Below are positions 18,377 to 27,748 of a stretch of DNA of 64,000 nt, piece by piece (the stretch's first letter is position 1; every line of letters starts with the position of its first letter). Source of the stretch: a bacterium 1xD42-87 (GTDB taxonomy: Bacteria; Bacillota; Clostridia; Lachnospirales; Lachnospiraceae); assembly GCA_003611805.1 (NCBI GenBank), contig RAYM01000012.1:1-64000 (forward strand), read 5' to 3'. The position numbers and the translations under genes are program-made. Below the pieces are notes generated by a model that was not told where the DNA came from, searched no databases, and saw only the letters and a list, made by a program, of their open reading frames with translations.

Positions 18377-19798
18377 CTACTTCTTTGCCTCCGGGAGGCG
18401 AAGACGCAGGAGCCGTTTCGCCAACTGTCTGAAATTGAAAGGCAGCAAGGGATAGATATAGCTTTTATCCGACAATGTCTTATTGAAGGCAATGGACAGC
18501 AGGAAGAGCAAAATCGCCCCCACATAACCGTAAATGCCAAAAATCGCTGTCAAAATAAGATTGATAATCCGCATAAATTTTAGGGCATAGCCAAGCTCAT
18601 AATTCTGCTGGGTGTAGTTGGCAATAGCCACGAACGCCATGTAAAGCATTACCTCCGAATTGAACCAGCCGCTGTTGACAGAAAACTCGCCAAGCACCAA
18701 AGCCGCCATCACACTTAAGGGGGTGCTCAGCATATTCGGCGTGTTGACCGCCGCCAGCTTCAATCCGTCAATGGCCAACTCCAGTATGAGAAACTGCGCA
18801 ATCAGCGGAATGTTTGATTCCTCCTGCAGCATGATAAACCGAAAACTCTCCGGAACCCACTGGGGATTTTCCATCAGCAGAAGAAACGTGGGCGTCATAA
18901 TATAGGTGAGAATCGAAATGATAAACCGCGTCAGACGCAGGTATGTCCCCGTAATGGGCGGGAAATAATAGTCGTCCGCCTCCTCCACGATATCAAAGAT
19001 CGAAGTCGGCACAATCATGGCCGAGGGGGAATTGTCCACCAAAATCACAATATCTCCCTCGAGCACCTGAGCCGCCGCCACATCCGGCCTCTCCGTAAAT
19101 TTAAATTTGGGAAAAGGGTTAAACCATTTCCGCTGATAGAGGCACTCCGCGAGACTCTCCTGGTTCATGGTGAGCGCATCCACTTTGATATTCTGAATCC
19201 GCTTCTTTACCTTCTCCAAAAACGCGTGATCCACCCGGTTGTCCATATAGCAGAGCACGATGTCTGTCTGGGAACTTTTCCCGGCGTTCATCATTTCCAT
19301 GCGAAGCTCGGTGCTGCGGATCCGTCTTCTGATCAGAGCCGTGTTGAAGACCACCGTCTCCACAAAACCATCCTTACTGCCGCGCAGGGTTTTATCCTTG
19401 TCCGGCTCCGAAACGCTTCTGGCAGGATAGGTTCTGGAATCGATCAGCACACATCTGTCAAACCCATCAATAAAGAGCGCAAACACACCTGACAGAATAT
19501 TGTAGATGATATCGTCCCACTTATCCTTGAGATCCACCTCCACATAGGGCGTGGCCTTCTTCGCCATCTCATAGGCGCTCTCCGGCATCTTGTCCGGCGT
19601 CAGGCCGATAAAATACTGCAGGATCTTCATCATCAGCTCATCCTTGCAGAAACCGTCTATAAAATAGATGCACGCCTGTCTGCCGCCCACGTCTATCACG
19701 CGGTAGACCACGTCAAAACTTACATCCGGCGACATATGCGCCTTCATATATGCCATGCTTTCCTGCAGGGAGGTTGTCATCTTTTCCTTATTATCCAA
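18377..19798 (-). CDS. spoVAF: GerA-family spore germination protein (SpoVAF-like)
   Basis: About 473 residues with the GerA/SpoVAF architecture. A soluble N-terminal domain (to about 270) has EGDIVILVDNSPSAMIVPTS near its end. It is followed by five or six membrane helices including FIISILTYIMTPTFLLLM and NTPNMLSTPLSVMAALVLGE. Such proteins sit in the spore inner membrane and take part in nutrient-triggered germination. It stands alone, without GerB, GerC or other spoVA genes. The start is uncertain: AAGGAG is best placed for GTG 19801 or TTG 19798, although an in-frame ATG lies at 19816. Confidence 0.85.
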   Translation of the reverse strand: MDNKEKMTTSLQESMAYMKAHMSPDVSFDVVYRVIDVGGRQACIYFIDGFCKDELMMKILQYFIGLTPDKMPESAYEMAKKATPYVEVDLKDKWDDIIYNILSGVFALFIDGFDRCVLIDSRTYPARSVSEPDKDKTLRGSKDGFVETVVFNTALIRRRIRSTELRMEMMNAGKSSQTDIVLCYMDNRVDHAFLEKVKKRIQNIKVDALTMNQESLAECLYQRKWFNPFPKFKFTERPDVAAAQVLEGDIVILVDNSPSAMIVPTSIFDIVEEADDYYFPPITGTYLRLTRFIISILTYIMTPTFLLLMENPQWVPESFRFIMLQEESNIPLIAQFLILELAIDGLKLAAVNTPNMLSTPLSVMAALVLGEFSVNSGWFNSEVMLYMAFVAIANYTQQNYELGYALKFMRIINLILTAIFGIYGYVGAILLFLLSIAFNKTLSDKSYIYPLLPFNFRQLAKRLLRLRLPEAKK

Positions 19799-19884
19799 CA
19801 CAAAAACTCCTTCCATGACTTACCATTGTTTCCCATAGTATGTCTTGGAAAGAGTTTTCTTATGCATATCAAATGACGGTTCCT

Positions 19885-21360
19885 TTACGCCTCCCGGTTC
19901 AAAATCCTGCTCATTTCATCTACCATCTCATTAATGACGCCGGCCTGTTTGGTCACCTCCGCCGTGTCTCCGGCATTGCCTTCCGCCATGCTGTTGATGG
20001 AATGGAACTGTTCATTCTCCTTTCGGATGCTCTCCGCAATATCCTGATTGATGGTTACGGTTCTCTCAATTACCTCCGCCTGCTTTGCATATGTGTCACC
20101 CATCGTCTGCACCGCGCTGACTGATTCGTTGAGAAGCTCCGTCATATCCCGCATACTCTTAAATACATTGTCAAAATACGCATTCTGCGTGCCAAGCTTG
20201 GACGAGTTCTCTTCCACCTGCGCTGTGATCTCCGTCACGTTATTCTGTACCCGCTCGATCACGGACTGCACCACTTTAAGCGATTCCTGTGTGCTGTGTG
20301 CAAGGGTGCCCACCTCGGTTGCAACCACCGCAAACCCTTTTCCTGCCTCGCCCGCTCTCGCAGCCTCAATGGATGCATTCAGCGCCAGCAGATTGGTGGA
20401 GGAGGAAATGTCGCTGATGAGCTTTAAGGTAACGCCTATCTCCTGCACCGCATCGGACAGCTTCCGCGCCACCTCAGTCGTAAGCTGCATGGAATCCGAC
20501 ACTTCTCCGTTGATTTTATGCAGATCATTCAGCAGCTTTTCACTTTCCTGTGATTTATCCAGAAGATCCCTTGTCGTCTTTTCTACCTTTTCCACATTGT
20601 CTGCAACAACACTCTCCCATTCTTTCAGTTCGCCAAGATTGTTCATGCTCTCGTCCGTCTTCGAACCGAGCATATTGCTGTTCCCTACCAGTTCCTCACT
20701 TGTTGCCGCCAGTTCCTGGGCCGCCGCGCTCTCGTTCTCGGAAATCTGTGAAAGGGCTGTCCCCGCTTCATAAAGCTTTCCCGAAAGCATCTGCACGGAA
20801 TCAAGCACACTTTCCACCTCTTTTTCTTTATCCTCCACCACGCCAAAAAGAGACGTCGTCCGATGCACAATAAAGCTGCATGCCACAAAAAGAATCACAT
20901 AGACGATTCCCGTGAAAATCCATCCGATGGGAAGATGGAGCTTCAAAAATCCGGCCGGAAATGCAATCATCATCGCCGCGTTGACTATAATGGTCACCGC
21001 CGCGCTCACTTTCAGTATCTTCTGCTCATAATAAAGAACCAGCAGCAGCGTCGCCACAAAATAGTAGTGCGTCAGGCATACATAACCTGCACTTTCACTA
21101 GATCCTCCTACCGCAGCCGTAACCGCGCCGAGCACCGGCGGAATGCAGGCATAGACATATTTTGCCCTGCTCCCCAGCTGTTTCTCAAAAACTTTGGTTA
21201 TGATGGCGGCCACGCCTGTCAGCAGAAAAACGCACTCACGCACTCCTCCGTTTAACATAATCATTACAAATCCCCAGCCTGAAATGGCAACGCCGAGAAT
21301 ATAAAGAAACATAATTTTATTTACAAGCTTTTCCTGATTTTTTTCTGATTGTACCAGCAT
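19885..21360 (-). CDS. Methyl-accepting chemotaxis protein with polytopic membrane N-terminus
   Basis: The N-terminal 185 residues hold about six hydrophobic helices and no large extracellular ligand-binding domain. A HAMP-like linker is not obvious. The rest is a coiled-coil MCP signalling domain with the hairpin tip [21 protein letters not shown], followed by [13 protein letters not shown]. The start was set at ATG 21360 because AAGGAGAAAGAG precedes it; 15 upstream in-frame codons are discounted. It could sense a membrane or intracellular cue. No che genes are nearby, so a non-chemotaxis signalling role is possible. Confidence 0.85.
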   Translation of the reverse strand: MLVQSEKNQEKLVNKIMFLYILGVAISGWGFVMIMLNGGVRECVFLLTGVAAIITKVFEKQLGSRAKYVYACIPPVLGAVTAAVGGSSESAGYVCLTHYYFVATLLLVLYYEQKILKVSAAVTIIVNAAMMIAFPAGFLKLHLPIGWIFTGIVYVILFVACSFIVHRTTSLFGVVEDKEKEVESVLDSVQMLSGKLYEAGTALSQISENESAAAQELAATSEELVGNSNMLGSKTDESMNNLGELKEWESVVADNVEKVEKTTRDLLDKSQESEKLLNDLHKINGEVSDSMQLTTEVARKLSDAVQEIGVTLKLISDISSSTNLLALNASIEAARAGEAGKGFAVVATEVGTLAHSTQESLKVVQSVIERVQNNVTEITAQVEENSSKLGTQNAYFDNVFKSMRDMTELLNESVSAVQTMGDTYAKQAEVIERTVTINQDIAESIRKENEQFHSINSMAEGNAGDTAEVTKQAGVINEMVDEMSRILNREA

Positions 21361-21414
21361 CTCTTTCTCCTTAAAATATGGATTTTGACTGTTTGTATGT
21401 GTCATTCACCCGCA

Positions 21415-21855
21415 TCACTGCTTCCCGGTGCTGCCATGTCCGCCCCGGTCTTCCCCGTCCAGATGCGCCACCTCGTCAAAAATAATTCTCGGCTGGTTCT
21501 CCATAATGCGGAACTGGCATATGCGGTCGTTTACATGGATCTCCGTATCCCTGACTGCATAGACCGGCATGAACCACTGGTCATTATCCCCGCAGTAGGA
21601 CGCGTCAATCACGCCCTGGTGATTGGTCTGTATAATGCCGAAATTTTTGAAAGTGGAGCTTCTCGGCACCACATGGGCTTCATAGCCTTCCGGCAGTTCC
21701 ATCGCCACTCCCAGAGGGATCAGCTGAAACTCCCCTTTCTTTAATACAAAATCCGCTGCGGCCCGCAGATCAATCCAGTCCGACTTTCCGTCTATGTAAG
21801 CCAGCTTCTCGATTTTGTCTGTAAAATATTTAATTTTAATATGCTCCATCCGCAT
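21415..21855 (-). CDS. dut: Deoxyuridine 5'-triphosphate nucleotidohydrolase (dUTPase)
   Basis: Trimeric dUTPase of 146 residues that hydrolyses dUTP to dUMP and pyrophosphate. The family motifs are modified but visible: DLRAA (motif 1), [12 protein letters not shown] (motif 2), [14 protein letters not shown] (motif 3), RICQFRIM (motif 4) and the C-terminal glycine-rich [11 protein letters not shown] (motif 5). The start follows GGGGGAAC. It is 11 bp downstream of nrdG, so dNTP supply and dUTP clearing probably share a transcript. Confidence 0.9.
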   Translation of the reverse strand: MRMEHIKIKYFTDKIEKLAYIDGKSDWIDLRAAADFVLKKGEFQLIPLGVAMELPEGYEAHVVPRSSTFKNFGIIQTNHQGVIDASYCGDNDQWFMPVYAVRDTEIHVNDRICQFRIMENQPRIIFDEVAHLDGEDRGGHGSTGKQ

Positions 21856-21866
21856 TGTCGTTCCCC

Positions 21867-22376
21867 CTACGCATAATCCTTACAGTAAAGCACCGGGATG
21901 GAGGGATCTGTCTGCTCCAGGCTCTTCTGTACATCAATCACTCTCTGATTTTTGCTGCCCTTCCAGCGCAGTCTCGCATCCTTCAGCTCCTTCTGAAATT
22001 CTCCGTCCACAAGCACGTCCACAAATTTCATGGCAGGATAATGCAGCACATCCTCCCAGCTGTCCCCCGTGTAAAGCCAGATTGTTTTACCCGGGTATCT
22101 GTTTTTGATCTCCTCCATCAGATTCCTCACGTCCAGCCGGTTTGCCGAGTGAAGCGGGTCACCGCCCGAAAAAGTAATACCGCTGATATAAGATTTGTCC
22201 AGCTGCGAAAATATTTCCTGCTTTGCCGCTTCGTCGAAGGGAAGGCCGCCGCCCGGATCCCAGGTAAGCGGATTGTGGCATTCCTTGCAGCAGTGGGTAC
22301 AGCCCGCCACCCAGAGTACCACCCGCAGACCGTCGCCGTTGAGCATATCGTCCTTTGTTATATTATGGTATCTCAT
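21867..22376 (-). CDS. nrdG: Anaerobic ribonucleotide reductase activating protein (radical SAM)
   Basis: Radical SAM enzyme of 169 residues that installs the glycyl radical on NrdD. The cluster motif is CTHCCKEC (CxxxCxxC spacing), followed by the SAM-binding [11 protein letters not shown]. The length is typical of NrdG. It lies directly after nrdD with a palindromic element in the 148-bp gap, and dut follows. Confidence 0.95.
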   Translation of the reverse strand: MRYHNITKDDMLNGDGLRVVLWVAGCTHCCKECHNPLTWDPGGGLPFDEAAKQEIFSQLDKSYISGITFSGGDPLHSANRLDVRNLMEEIKNRYPGKTIWLYTGDSWEDVLHYPAMKFVDVLVDGEFQKELKDARLRWKGSKNQRVIDVQKSLEQTDPSIPVLYCKDYA

Positions 22377-22397
22377 AAAATAGTTCTCTCACTTTCC

Positions 22398-22529
22398 TGT
22401 GAAAACCTCTGCATTCCATGCAGAGCCCTCATTCGCTGCGGCTTCGCCTCCGCTCAGATTGGACGCTCCTCATCAACAGATGATCTTCCGCAAGCAGAGA
22501 TCATCTGTTCCTGACCCGCTGTTTTCACA
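22398..22529 (-). repeat. Palindromic element between nrdD and nrdG
   Basis: Outer arms TGTGAAAAC (22398-22406) and GTTTTCACA (22521-22529) enclose a CAGATGATC/GATCATCTG stem and a CTCTGCAT/ATGCAGAG hairpin (22407-22425). The nrdD stop TGA lies inside the outer arm TGTGAAAAC. It shares the overall plan of the other palindromic elements (GTGAAAA arm at the upstream stop, small hairpin near the next start), with different inner sequence. Confidence 0.7.
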
Positions 22530-24714
22530 TGCTCTTCCTCTCCGCGATCTCCGCCATTTTTGCTTCGCTCAGGCGCGTATCACCGTGCACGCGGGAATAA
22601 GCGAGATACCCGTTCATGCGGTCGATCTTGGTCAGATTGCGGCTGCCGCACACGGGACACTCATCCATTTCCAGTTCCTGATGCCCGCAGTCATCACAGT
22701 ACGCCAGAGAAAGGTTCACACCTTCATAAAATCCCATGTCCATTGCCCTGCGGATCAGTGTCTTGATAGCTTCTATGTTGTAGTCGATCGGATATTTCAC
22801 ATACTGGATCTTGCCTCCGTTGGCCATCTCCCAGAAGCGGTACTCCAGATCCTGCTTTTCTATGGGCGTGATGTCCTCCGTCACATGGCAGTGGAAGCTG
22901 TTGGACACATACTCCCTGTCGGACACGCCCTCCACAATGCCGTACTTAGCCCTGAACTGCTTCACCTGCAGGCCACAGAGATTCTCAGCAGGCGTGCCGT
23001 AGATGGCATAAAGGTGCCCGTCCGCTTCCTTATATTCTTCAATCTTATGGTTGATGTGCTCCAATACTTCCAATGCGAAAGCGCCATCCTCCACCAGCGA
23101 TTTTCCGTTGTATAACTCCTGCAGCTCGTTGAACGCCGTAATGCCGAAACTCGCCGTCGCGGATTTTAAAATAGGCTTAATCTTATCGTGAAGCTGCAGA
23201 TGCCCTCCGAGGAAACCGCCCTCACAGTAGGCGAGCGGGTTCGTGGACGCGCGCATCTCACCCAGATACGCGTAAGTCCTGATGTGAAGCTGTCTGATCA
23301 GGTTCAGATAATAGTCCAGCACGTCATAAAAATCCCTGCCTTCCTGTCTGGATTTCGCCAGAATCATGGGCAGATGCAGGGACACCGCCCCCACGTTAAA
23401 CCTTCCCACAAACACGGGCACATCCTTATCGTCCGCCGGATGCATGCCGCCCCGCTCGTACCACGGGGACAGGAAAGCGCGGCAGCCCATCGGGGAAATC
23501 ACCTTGCCGTACTGTTTGTACATGCTGGCGATATAGCCTTTTCCGGTGAGGCTCAGCCAGTCGGGATACATGGTCTTGGCGGAGCACTTGACGCCCGCCT
23601 CGAACACGTCCTCCAGCTCCTTGCCGGGACCGTGTAAATTCTCATCATACAAAAATACGATCTTCGGGAAAAGCACAGGCTTCTTACACTCCTTCTTGCC
23701 CTGTCCTTTTCTGCGCACGTTGAGCATCTGGATCGTCGCCAGACGCGCAAAACGGCCCGTACCGATTCCTGCTGTCACCGTGATAAACGGATAATCACCG
23801 CGGCTGCTCGCCACTGTATTGAATTTATATTCCCAGCCCTGAAAACCCTGCTCGAATTCTTTCGTCACATCCGCAAGGGCTTCCGCCTCCGCCGTCTTCT
23901 CGTCAATTCCCAGTTTTTTATATTTCTCTATATCTCTCCTGTAGGATTTCTCCGCGTAGGGTTCTAAAATCTTGTCCACCTCAGGCACCGTAAATCCGCC
24001 GTACTGCTGGCTCGCCGCACTCAGGACGATGTCCCCTATGACATCGAAGGCAACGTCAAGTGTTTTCGGCTCATTGTACCAGATATTTCCCATCTCGAAA
24101 CCGCCGGAAAGCACCTCCGCCACATTGAAGAGACAGCAGTTCATCGTATCCCTTCTGGCAGACATGTCATGGACATAGATATAGCCGTCCCGGCACGCCT
24201 GGATCTCTTCCGTGGTCATAAAAAATTTCTGGTAAAGCTCCTTATTAAACTGATTAAAAATCAGGCTGCGCTTCGTGGAGACAAGGGCGCTGTCCGTATT
24301 AGCGTTCTCCTTGTCGCCGATGTACATGATCGACTGGCTCTTCTTGTAGACGTCGTCCATCATGCGCACAAAATCCTGCTTGTAATTGCGGTAATCGCGG
24401 TAGCTCTTCGCCACAATCGGCTTCACGTCCTCCAGCGCACTCTCCACAATATTGTGCATGATCTGGATCGGTATCTTCTCCTCGTCCAGCTCGTTCACCT
24501 TGTCAACTACCGTCTGGCAGATATGACGCTTCTCCTCCTCCGTAAACTTCGTGAGGGCACGGTATGCGCTCTTCCCCACTGCATCGATGACCTTCTGGAC
24601 ATTAAATGCCTCCAGACTGCCATCCTTCTTGATCACTTTCACACCCTTATCCGGCTGGTACTTAAGTCCGTAATTCTCCCCATCCGAACGATCCGATTCA
24701 AATTTACTGCTCAT
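22525..24714 (-). CDS. nrdD: Anaerobic ribonucleoside-triphosphate reductase
   Basis: Class III ribonucleotide reductase that makes dNTPs from NTPs without oxygen. An N-terminal ATP-cone (about residues 20-115, VIKKDGSLEAFNVQKV) is followed by the catalytic barrel. The C-terminal zinc site has YCDDCGH and CPVCGS, and the glycyl-radical loop ends with RMNGYLAYSR. The start was set at ATG 24714 because GGAGGGG precedes it; 16 upstream in-frame codons open with a GTG. The promoter has two NrdR-like boxes. Confidence 0.96.
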   Translation of the reverse strand: MSSKFESDRSDGENYGLKYQPDKGVKVIKKDGSLEAFNVQKVIDAVGKSAYRALTKFTEEEKRHICQTVVDKVNELDEEKIPIQIMHNIVESALEDVKPIVAKSYRDYRNYKQDFVRMMDDVYKKSQSIMYIGDKENANTDSALVSTKRSLIFNQFNKELYQKFFMTTEEIQACRDGYIYVHDMSARRDTMNCCLFNVAEVLSGGFEMGNIWYNEPKTLDVAFDVIGDIVLSAASQQYGGFTVPEVDKILEPYAEKSYRRDIEKYKKLGIDEKTAEAEALADVTKEFEQGFQGWEYKFNTVASSRGDYPFITVTAGIGTGRFARLATIQMLNVRRKGQGKKECKKPVLFPKIVFLYDENLHGPGKELEDVFEAGVKCSAKTMYPDWLSLTGKGYIASMYKQYGKVISPMGCRAFLSPWYERGGMHPADDKDVPVFVGRFNVGAVSLHLPMILAKSRQEGRDFYDVLDYYLNLIRQLHIRTYAYLGEMRASTNPLAYCEGGFLGGHLQLHDKIKPILKSATASFGITAFNELQELYNGKSLVEDGAFALEVLEHINHKIEEYKEADGHLYAIYGTPAENLCGLQVKQFRAKYGIVEGVSDREYVSNSFHCHVTEDITPIEKQDLEYRFWEMANGGKIQYVKYPIDYNIEAIKTLIRRAMDMGFYEGVNLSLAYCDDCGHQELEMDECPVCGSRNLTKIDRMNGYLAYSRVHGDTRLSEAKMAEIAERKSM

Positions 24715-24758
24715 ACGCCCCTCCGTAACTTTATCCACCTGCAGTCCTGCAGTGTTTT

Positions 24759-24842
24759 CCACAAAATATAGTGTTAGTTAACATAATAACACAATATATT
24801 GCGGTTTAGGATTAGTATACGGTAATAAACATGTTATGTCAA
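24759..24842 (-). promoter_or_regulatory. nrdDG promoter with two NrdR boxes
   Basis: On the minus strand, -35 TTGACA (24842-24837) and -10 TATACT (24819-24814) are separated by 17 bp. Two 16-bp boxes match the NrdR consensus closely: 24789-24804 (core CAATATATTGTGT on the minus strand) and 24759-24774 (ACACTATATTTTGTGG). Their 30-bp offset is close to three helical turns, as usual for paired NrdR sites. Binding would cover the start region and repress nrdDG when dATP is high. Confidence 0.8.
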
Positions 24843-24866
24843 TGAAAACCCCTCGGAAAAAACACC

Positions 24867-24902
24867 AAAAAGGGATATGTCTTTTTGGTACATATCCCTT
24901 TT
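24867..24902 (-). terminator. Intrinsic terminator of the WYL-regulator operon
   Basis: On the minus strand AAAGGGATATGT and ACATATCCCTTT form a 12-bp stem around a 9-nt loop, followed by a T-rich tract (TTTTTGGTGTTTTTT). It begins just after the stop of the WYL gene. Confidence 0.85.
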
Positions 24903-24906
24903 ACAA

Positions 24907-25911
24907 TCAATCCGTCCGATTTCCCTCATACCCGGCAAGCGTTTTCTGCAGGTGAAGCCGGTACTCATCCGCCACAGACGCCGGCGCCAGAATCCGCGCC
25001 CCCTCGCCAAGCCCCGTCAGCCATCCGAAAAACTGACCGCTGACCGCCACCTGCACCCTGACGGAAAAATGCTTATCGTCCCGGATGCGGACTGCCGCCT
25101 CCCTGCCAAACCGGTCCATCACCACGCCGATCAGGCTGTTGTCAAACATCAGGGTGACAACCTCCTCCCTTCCGCCGTACATGCCAAAGGTTTTGTTCGC
25201 GTAATCCGCAATGTCGAAACGCTCAAAGAGCGACGCACCCTCGCGCTTTTTGTCGAGCACCTCGATTTTCGCCATCTTATCCACTCGGAAATGCTTGATC
25301 TTGTCTTCCTCGCTGTCATGGGCGATCAGATAATAATATTCGTCTTTACAGGTGAGCGCCCAGGGGCTTGCCTGATAGGGCCTGCCGTCCCTGCGCGGCA
25401 CAAGCTCCTTTTTCAGGTTCCATTCCAGATACTGGAAGGAAATCTGCCAGTTTCCCTGAATCGCCCTGTGGATATCGTCCACCACATAATAAATGCTCTC
25501 GTTCGCCGTCTTGATGCGGTTCGCCACATAGACCTGCCTCTGCAGCTGTCCCGCCTCCGCCTTCGACGCCAGCTTCTCAATTTTGGAAATCAGTTCCCGC
25601 GATTTATTGACTGTCAGGAACCGGGACGCCTGCACCGTCTCCACCAAGAGCTTTAGCTCCGCCAGCTCAAATTCCCGCCCGGCAAGATAATAACCTCCGC
25701 CCGTCTTCGCCTTGACCAGCACGATATCATACCCGAAGTCAATCAGCTGGGCGATGTCGTCGTAAATACTTTTTCGCTCCGCCTTCACATCATATGCCGC
25801 CAGCGCGTCGATCAGCGCCTGCGCGCTCATGCAGTGCTCCTCGTCGGACTGCTCCGTCAATATTTTTATAAGATACAATAATTTCTGTTTCTGCTTCGTT
25901 GATTTTGCCAT
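24907..25911 (-). CDS. WYL-domain transcriptional regulator
   Basis: N-terminal winged helix of the DeoR/HTH_11 type (about residues 5-60, KSIYDDIAQLIDFGYDI), a central WYL domain (about 145-225; SPWALTCKDEYYYLIAHD, FRVDKM) and a C-terminal WCX region. Such proteins bind DNA in response to small ligands, often nucleic acid-derived. The start was placed at ATG 25911, five bases past the upstream HAD stop; 41 further upstream codons overlap that gene and have no family sequence. It is co-transcribed with a HAD phosphatase. Confidence 0.88.
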   Translation of the reverse strand: MAKSTKQKQKLLYLIKILTEQSDEEHCMSAQALIDALAAYDVKAERKSIYDDIAQLIDFGYDIVLVKAKTGGGYYLAGREFELAELKLLVETVQASRFLTVNKSRELISKIEKLASKAEAGQLQRQVYVANRIKTANESIYYVVDDIHRAIQGNWQISFQYLEWNLKKELVPRRDGRPYQASPWALTCKDEYYYLIAHDSEEDKIKHFRVDKMAKIEVLDKKREGASLFERFDIADYANKTFGMYGGREEVVTLMFDNSLIGVVMDRFGREAAVRIRDDKHFSVRVQVAVSGQFFGWLTGLGEGARILAPASVADEYRLHLQKTLAGYEGNRTD

Positions 25912-25915
25912 TCTT

Positions 25916-26614
25916 TCAACCCCGCTCCAAAACTGAAACCAGCTCTTCCAGACAGCGGATCTCGTAATCCGTCCGCACCTCCACATCCTTCGCCCTGCCC
26001 GTCGGATTAAACCAGCAGGATGCCACACCCGCATTCTCCGCGCCCCTCATGTCGCTTGTCAGGGAATCGCCCACCAGAATGCATTCTTCCCTTGTCACCC
26101 CGGACAACGCCGCAAAACAGGCATCAAAATACTCTTTTCTCGGCTTGGGATATCCCATCAGTTCCGAGACAAACACCCCGTCCATTATTTGGTCAAGCCC
26201 GGACCGCTTCATCTTGTTTGCCTGTGTCGTATTGACTCCATTAGTCACGACATACTGCCGGTACCCCTTTTCCTTTAATAGGGTGACAAGCTCTTTTGCG
26301 CCGTCCATATAAAAGAAAACGTTTCCCAATTCCCGCTGATAATCTGCGTTGACCTCCTCCGGCTTTACATGGGCGATTTCCAGCTCTTCAAACAGAGTAC
26401 GGAAACGCCCCACAGTCACCTGTTCCTTGGTCAGCTCCCCCGATTCCAAGCGAAGCCAGTAACTCTTGTTTATAGCGTCATAGCGTGCCGTGATCTCCTC
26501 GTCAATCGGCAGCCCGTACTGCTCGAATACCGCCCGCAACGCATGTTCCATGGAGCGGTCAAAATTGAGCAGCGTCTGATCCAGATCCCAAAGAATGGTT
26601 GTGTATTTTTTCAT
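25916..26614 (-). CDS. HAD-superfamily hydrolase (YjjG-type phosphatase)
   Basis: About 232 residues of the HAD-IA group. Motif I is WDLDQTLL (nucleophile and general acid Asp), motif II VVTNGVN, motif III the Lys in GYPKPRKEYF and motif IV the acidic pair in LVGDSLTSDM. The cap is helical. YjjG-like enzymes dephosphorylate nucleotide monophosphates, which would fit the neighbouring nucleoside genes, but the substrate is inferred. The start was set at ATG 26614 after AGGAG; the frame runs 19 codons upstream into a repeat. Confidence 0.87.
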   Translation of the reverse strand: MKKYTTILWDLDQTLLNFDRSMEHALRAVFEQYGLPIDEEITARYDAINKSYWLRLESGELTKEQVTVGRFRTLFEELEIAHVKPEEVNADYQRELGNVFFYMDGAKELVTLLKEKGYRQYVVTNGVNTTQANKMKRSGLDQIMDGVFVSELMGYPKPRKEYFDACFAALSGVTREECILVGDSLTSDMRGAENAGVASCWFNPTGRAKDVEVRTDYEIRCLEELVSVLERG

Positions 26615-26638
26615 TTGAACTCCTAATCTCTTTATCTC

Positions 26639-26754
26639 ATAAGCAGATTCGAGATGCTTCGCATCTCTCATTCGCGTTGCTCGTCATAAACCGTCACAGA
26701 CAAGATTACATACAAGCATGTATCCTGTCTATGACGTTTTCTGACTCTGCTTAT
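26639..26754 (-). repeat. Palindromic element upstream of the HAD gene
   Basis: Outer arms ATAAGCAGA (26639-26647) and TCTGCTTAT (26746-26754) enclose a GAGATGC/GCATCTC hairpin (26651-26667) and an imperfect CGTCACAGACA/TGTCTATGACG stem (26692-26736). It has the same modular plan as the other elements, with the small hairpin nearest the downstream start. A further AAGAAGAAAG/CTTTCTTCTT hairpin at 26762-26811 probably terminates the small upstream gene. Confidence 0.6.
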
Positions 26755-26832
26755 ACGCGGATAAGAAGAAAGGGCGTTCCCTCAAGGACACCCTTCCACT
26801 TTCTTCTTACATACATAAACACATCAAAAACG

Positions 26833-27009
26833 CTATGCCGTCGTACTTCCGTCCGCACTATCCGCCTGCGTTTCCAGAGCTGCCTTCGCGTCTTTGCTCT
26901 TTCTCCATTTCACGCCGATCACACACGCCACAATCACCAGCGCAACAATCAGTACAAACTGAAGCAGGTACGATAAAAACGAGTTTACAAATAGAATTAA
27001 GTTTGTCAT
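26833..27009 (-). CDS. Small single-span membrane protein (58 aa)
   Basis: A short protein with one long hydrophobic helix (about residues 12-34, SYLLQFVLIVALVIVACVIG), a basic stop-transfer (KWRKSKD) and a polar Ala/Asp/Ser tail. The start was taken at ATG 27009; an alternative frame extends to 27081 without similarity. A hairpin with complementary AAGAAGAAAG arms lies downstream. The function is unknown. Small membrane proteins of this size often modulate transporters or kinases, but nothing here points to a partner. Confidence 0.6.
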   Translation of the reverse strand: MTNLILFVNSFLSYLLQFVLIVALVIVACVIGVKWRKSKDAKAALETQADSADGSTTA

Positions 27010-27108
27010 CTTTCCACATCCTTCTCTTTCCAAATTGCTTCGCTTCCGACGAAAGAACCTGTCCGAAACCGCTTTCTCCAATTACACCTACTGTTATGAT
27101 ACCACCAA

Positions 27109-27579
27109 TCAGAAGGTATCGTCAAGCAGTTCCGTTCCATCCGCCGCCGTGGTGGCAAGCTTATCGCACCGCTCGTTCTCCGGATGCCCGTCGTGTCCCT
27201 TTACCCACTGGAAAGTGACACGGTGCGGCTCCATGGCGCGCAGCAGGCGCTCCCACAGATCTATGTTTTTGACAGGCTTGTTTCCCGCCGTCTTCCATCC
27301 CTTTTTCAGCCACCCCTCGATCCAGTGCCGGTTAAAGGCGTCCGTCACATACTTGGAATCGGAAACCAGAAGCACCTCGCAGGGCTTTGTGAGCGCCTCC
27401 AGCCCCACAATAACCGCCATCAGTTCCATCCTGTTGTTGGTTGTCTTTTTATAACCGGCGGAATACTCCCGCTCGTGCAATGTCCCTTTGCCGTCAATAT
27501 ATTGCAGCACCGTGCCGTAGCCGCCCGGTCCCTCCGGGTTTCCCCGCGCCGCGCCGTCTGTATAGATTGTTACTTTCAT
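27109..27579 (-). CDS. rnhA: Ribonuclease HI
   Basis: 156 residues. It cleaves the RNA strand of RNA-DNA hybrids using two metal ions. Catalytic residues are visible in order: Asp in [10 protein letters not shown], Glu in NNRMELMAV, Asp in LVSDSKYV, and the His-containing loop plus Asp in [17 protein letters not shown]. The handle region [13 protein letters not shown] is typical of the E. coli-like type. The start is ATG 27579; the open frame continues 26 codons upstream without family sequence. Confidence 0.94.
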   Translation of the reverse strand: MKVTIYTDGAARGNPEGPGGYGTVLQYIDGKGTLHEREYSAGYKKTTNNRMELMAVIVGLEALTKPCEVLLVSDSKYVTDAFNRHWIEGWLKKGWKTAGNKPVKNIDLWERLLRAMEPHRVTFQWVKGHDGHPENERCDKLATTAADGTELLDDTF

Positions 27580-27748
27580 TCCAAATTCTCCATTCCTCTT
27601 CCTGCATCTGTCTCGCCACATACACCGGCTGTTTATCAGACATCCGTCCGACGACACCAGCTCACTGTTAATCTGGCACCTGTCTTTCAGCTACCGTCAA
27701 TTGTCCGTCGAAAACCCGTTCGGCTTCCCGAATGGCAGCTCGCAAATG

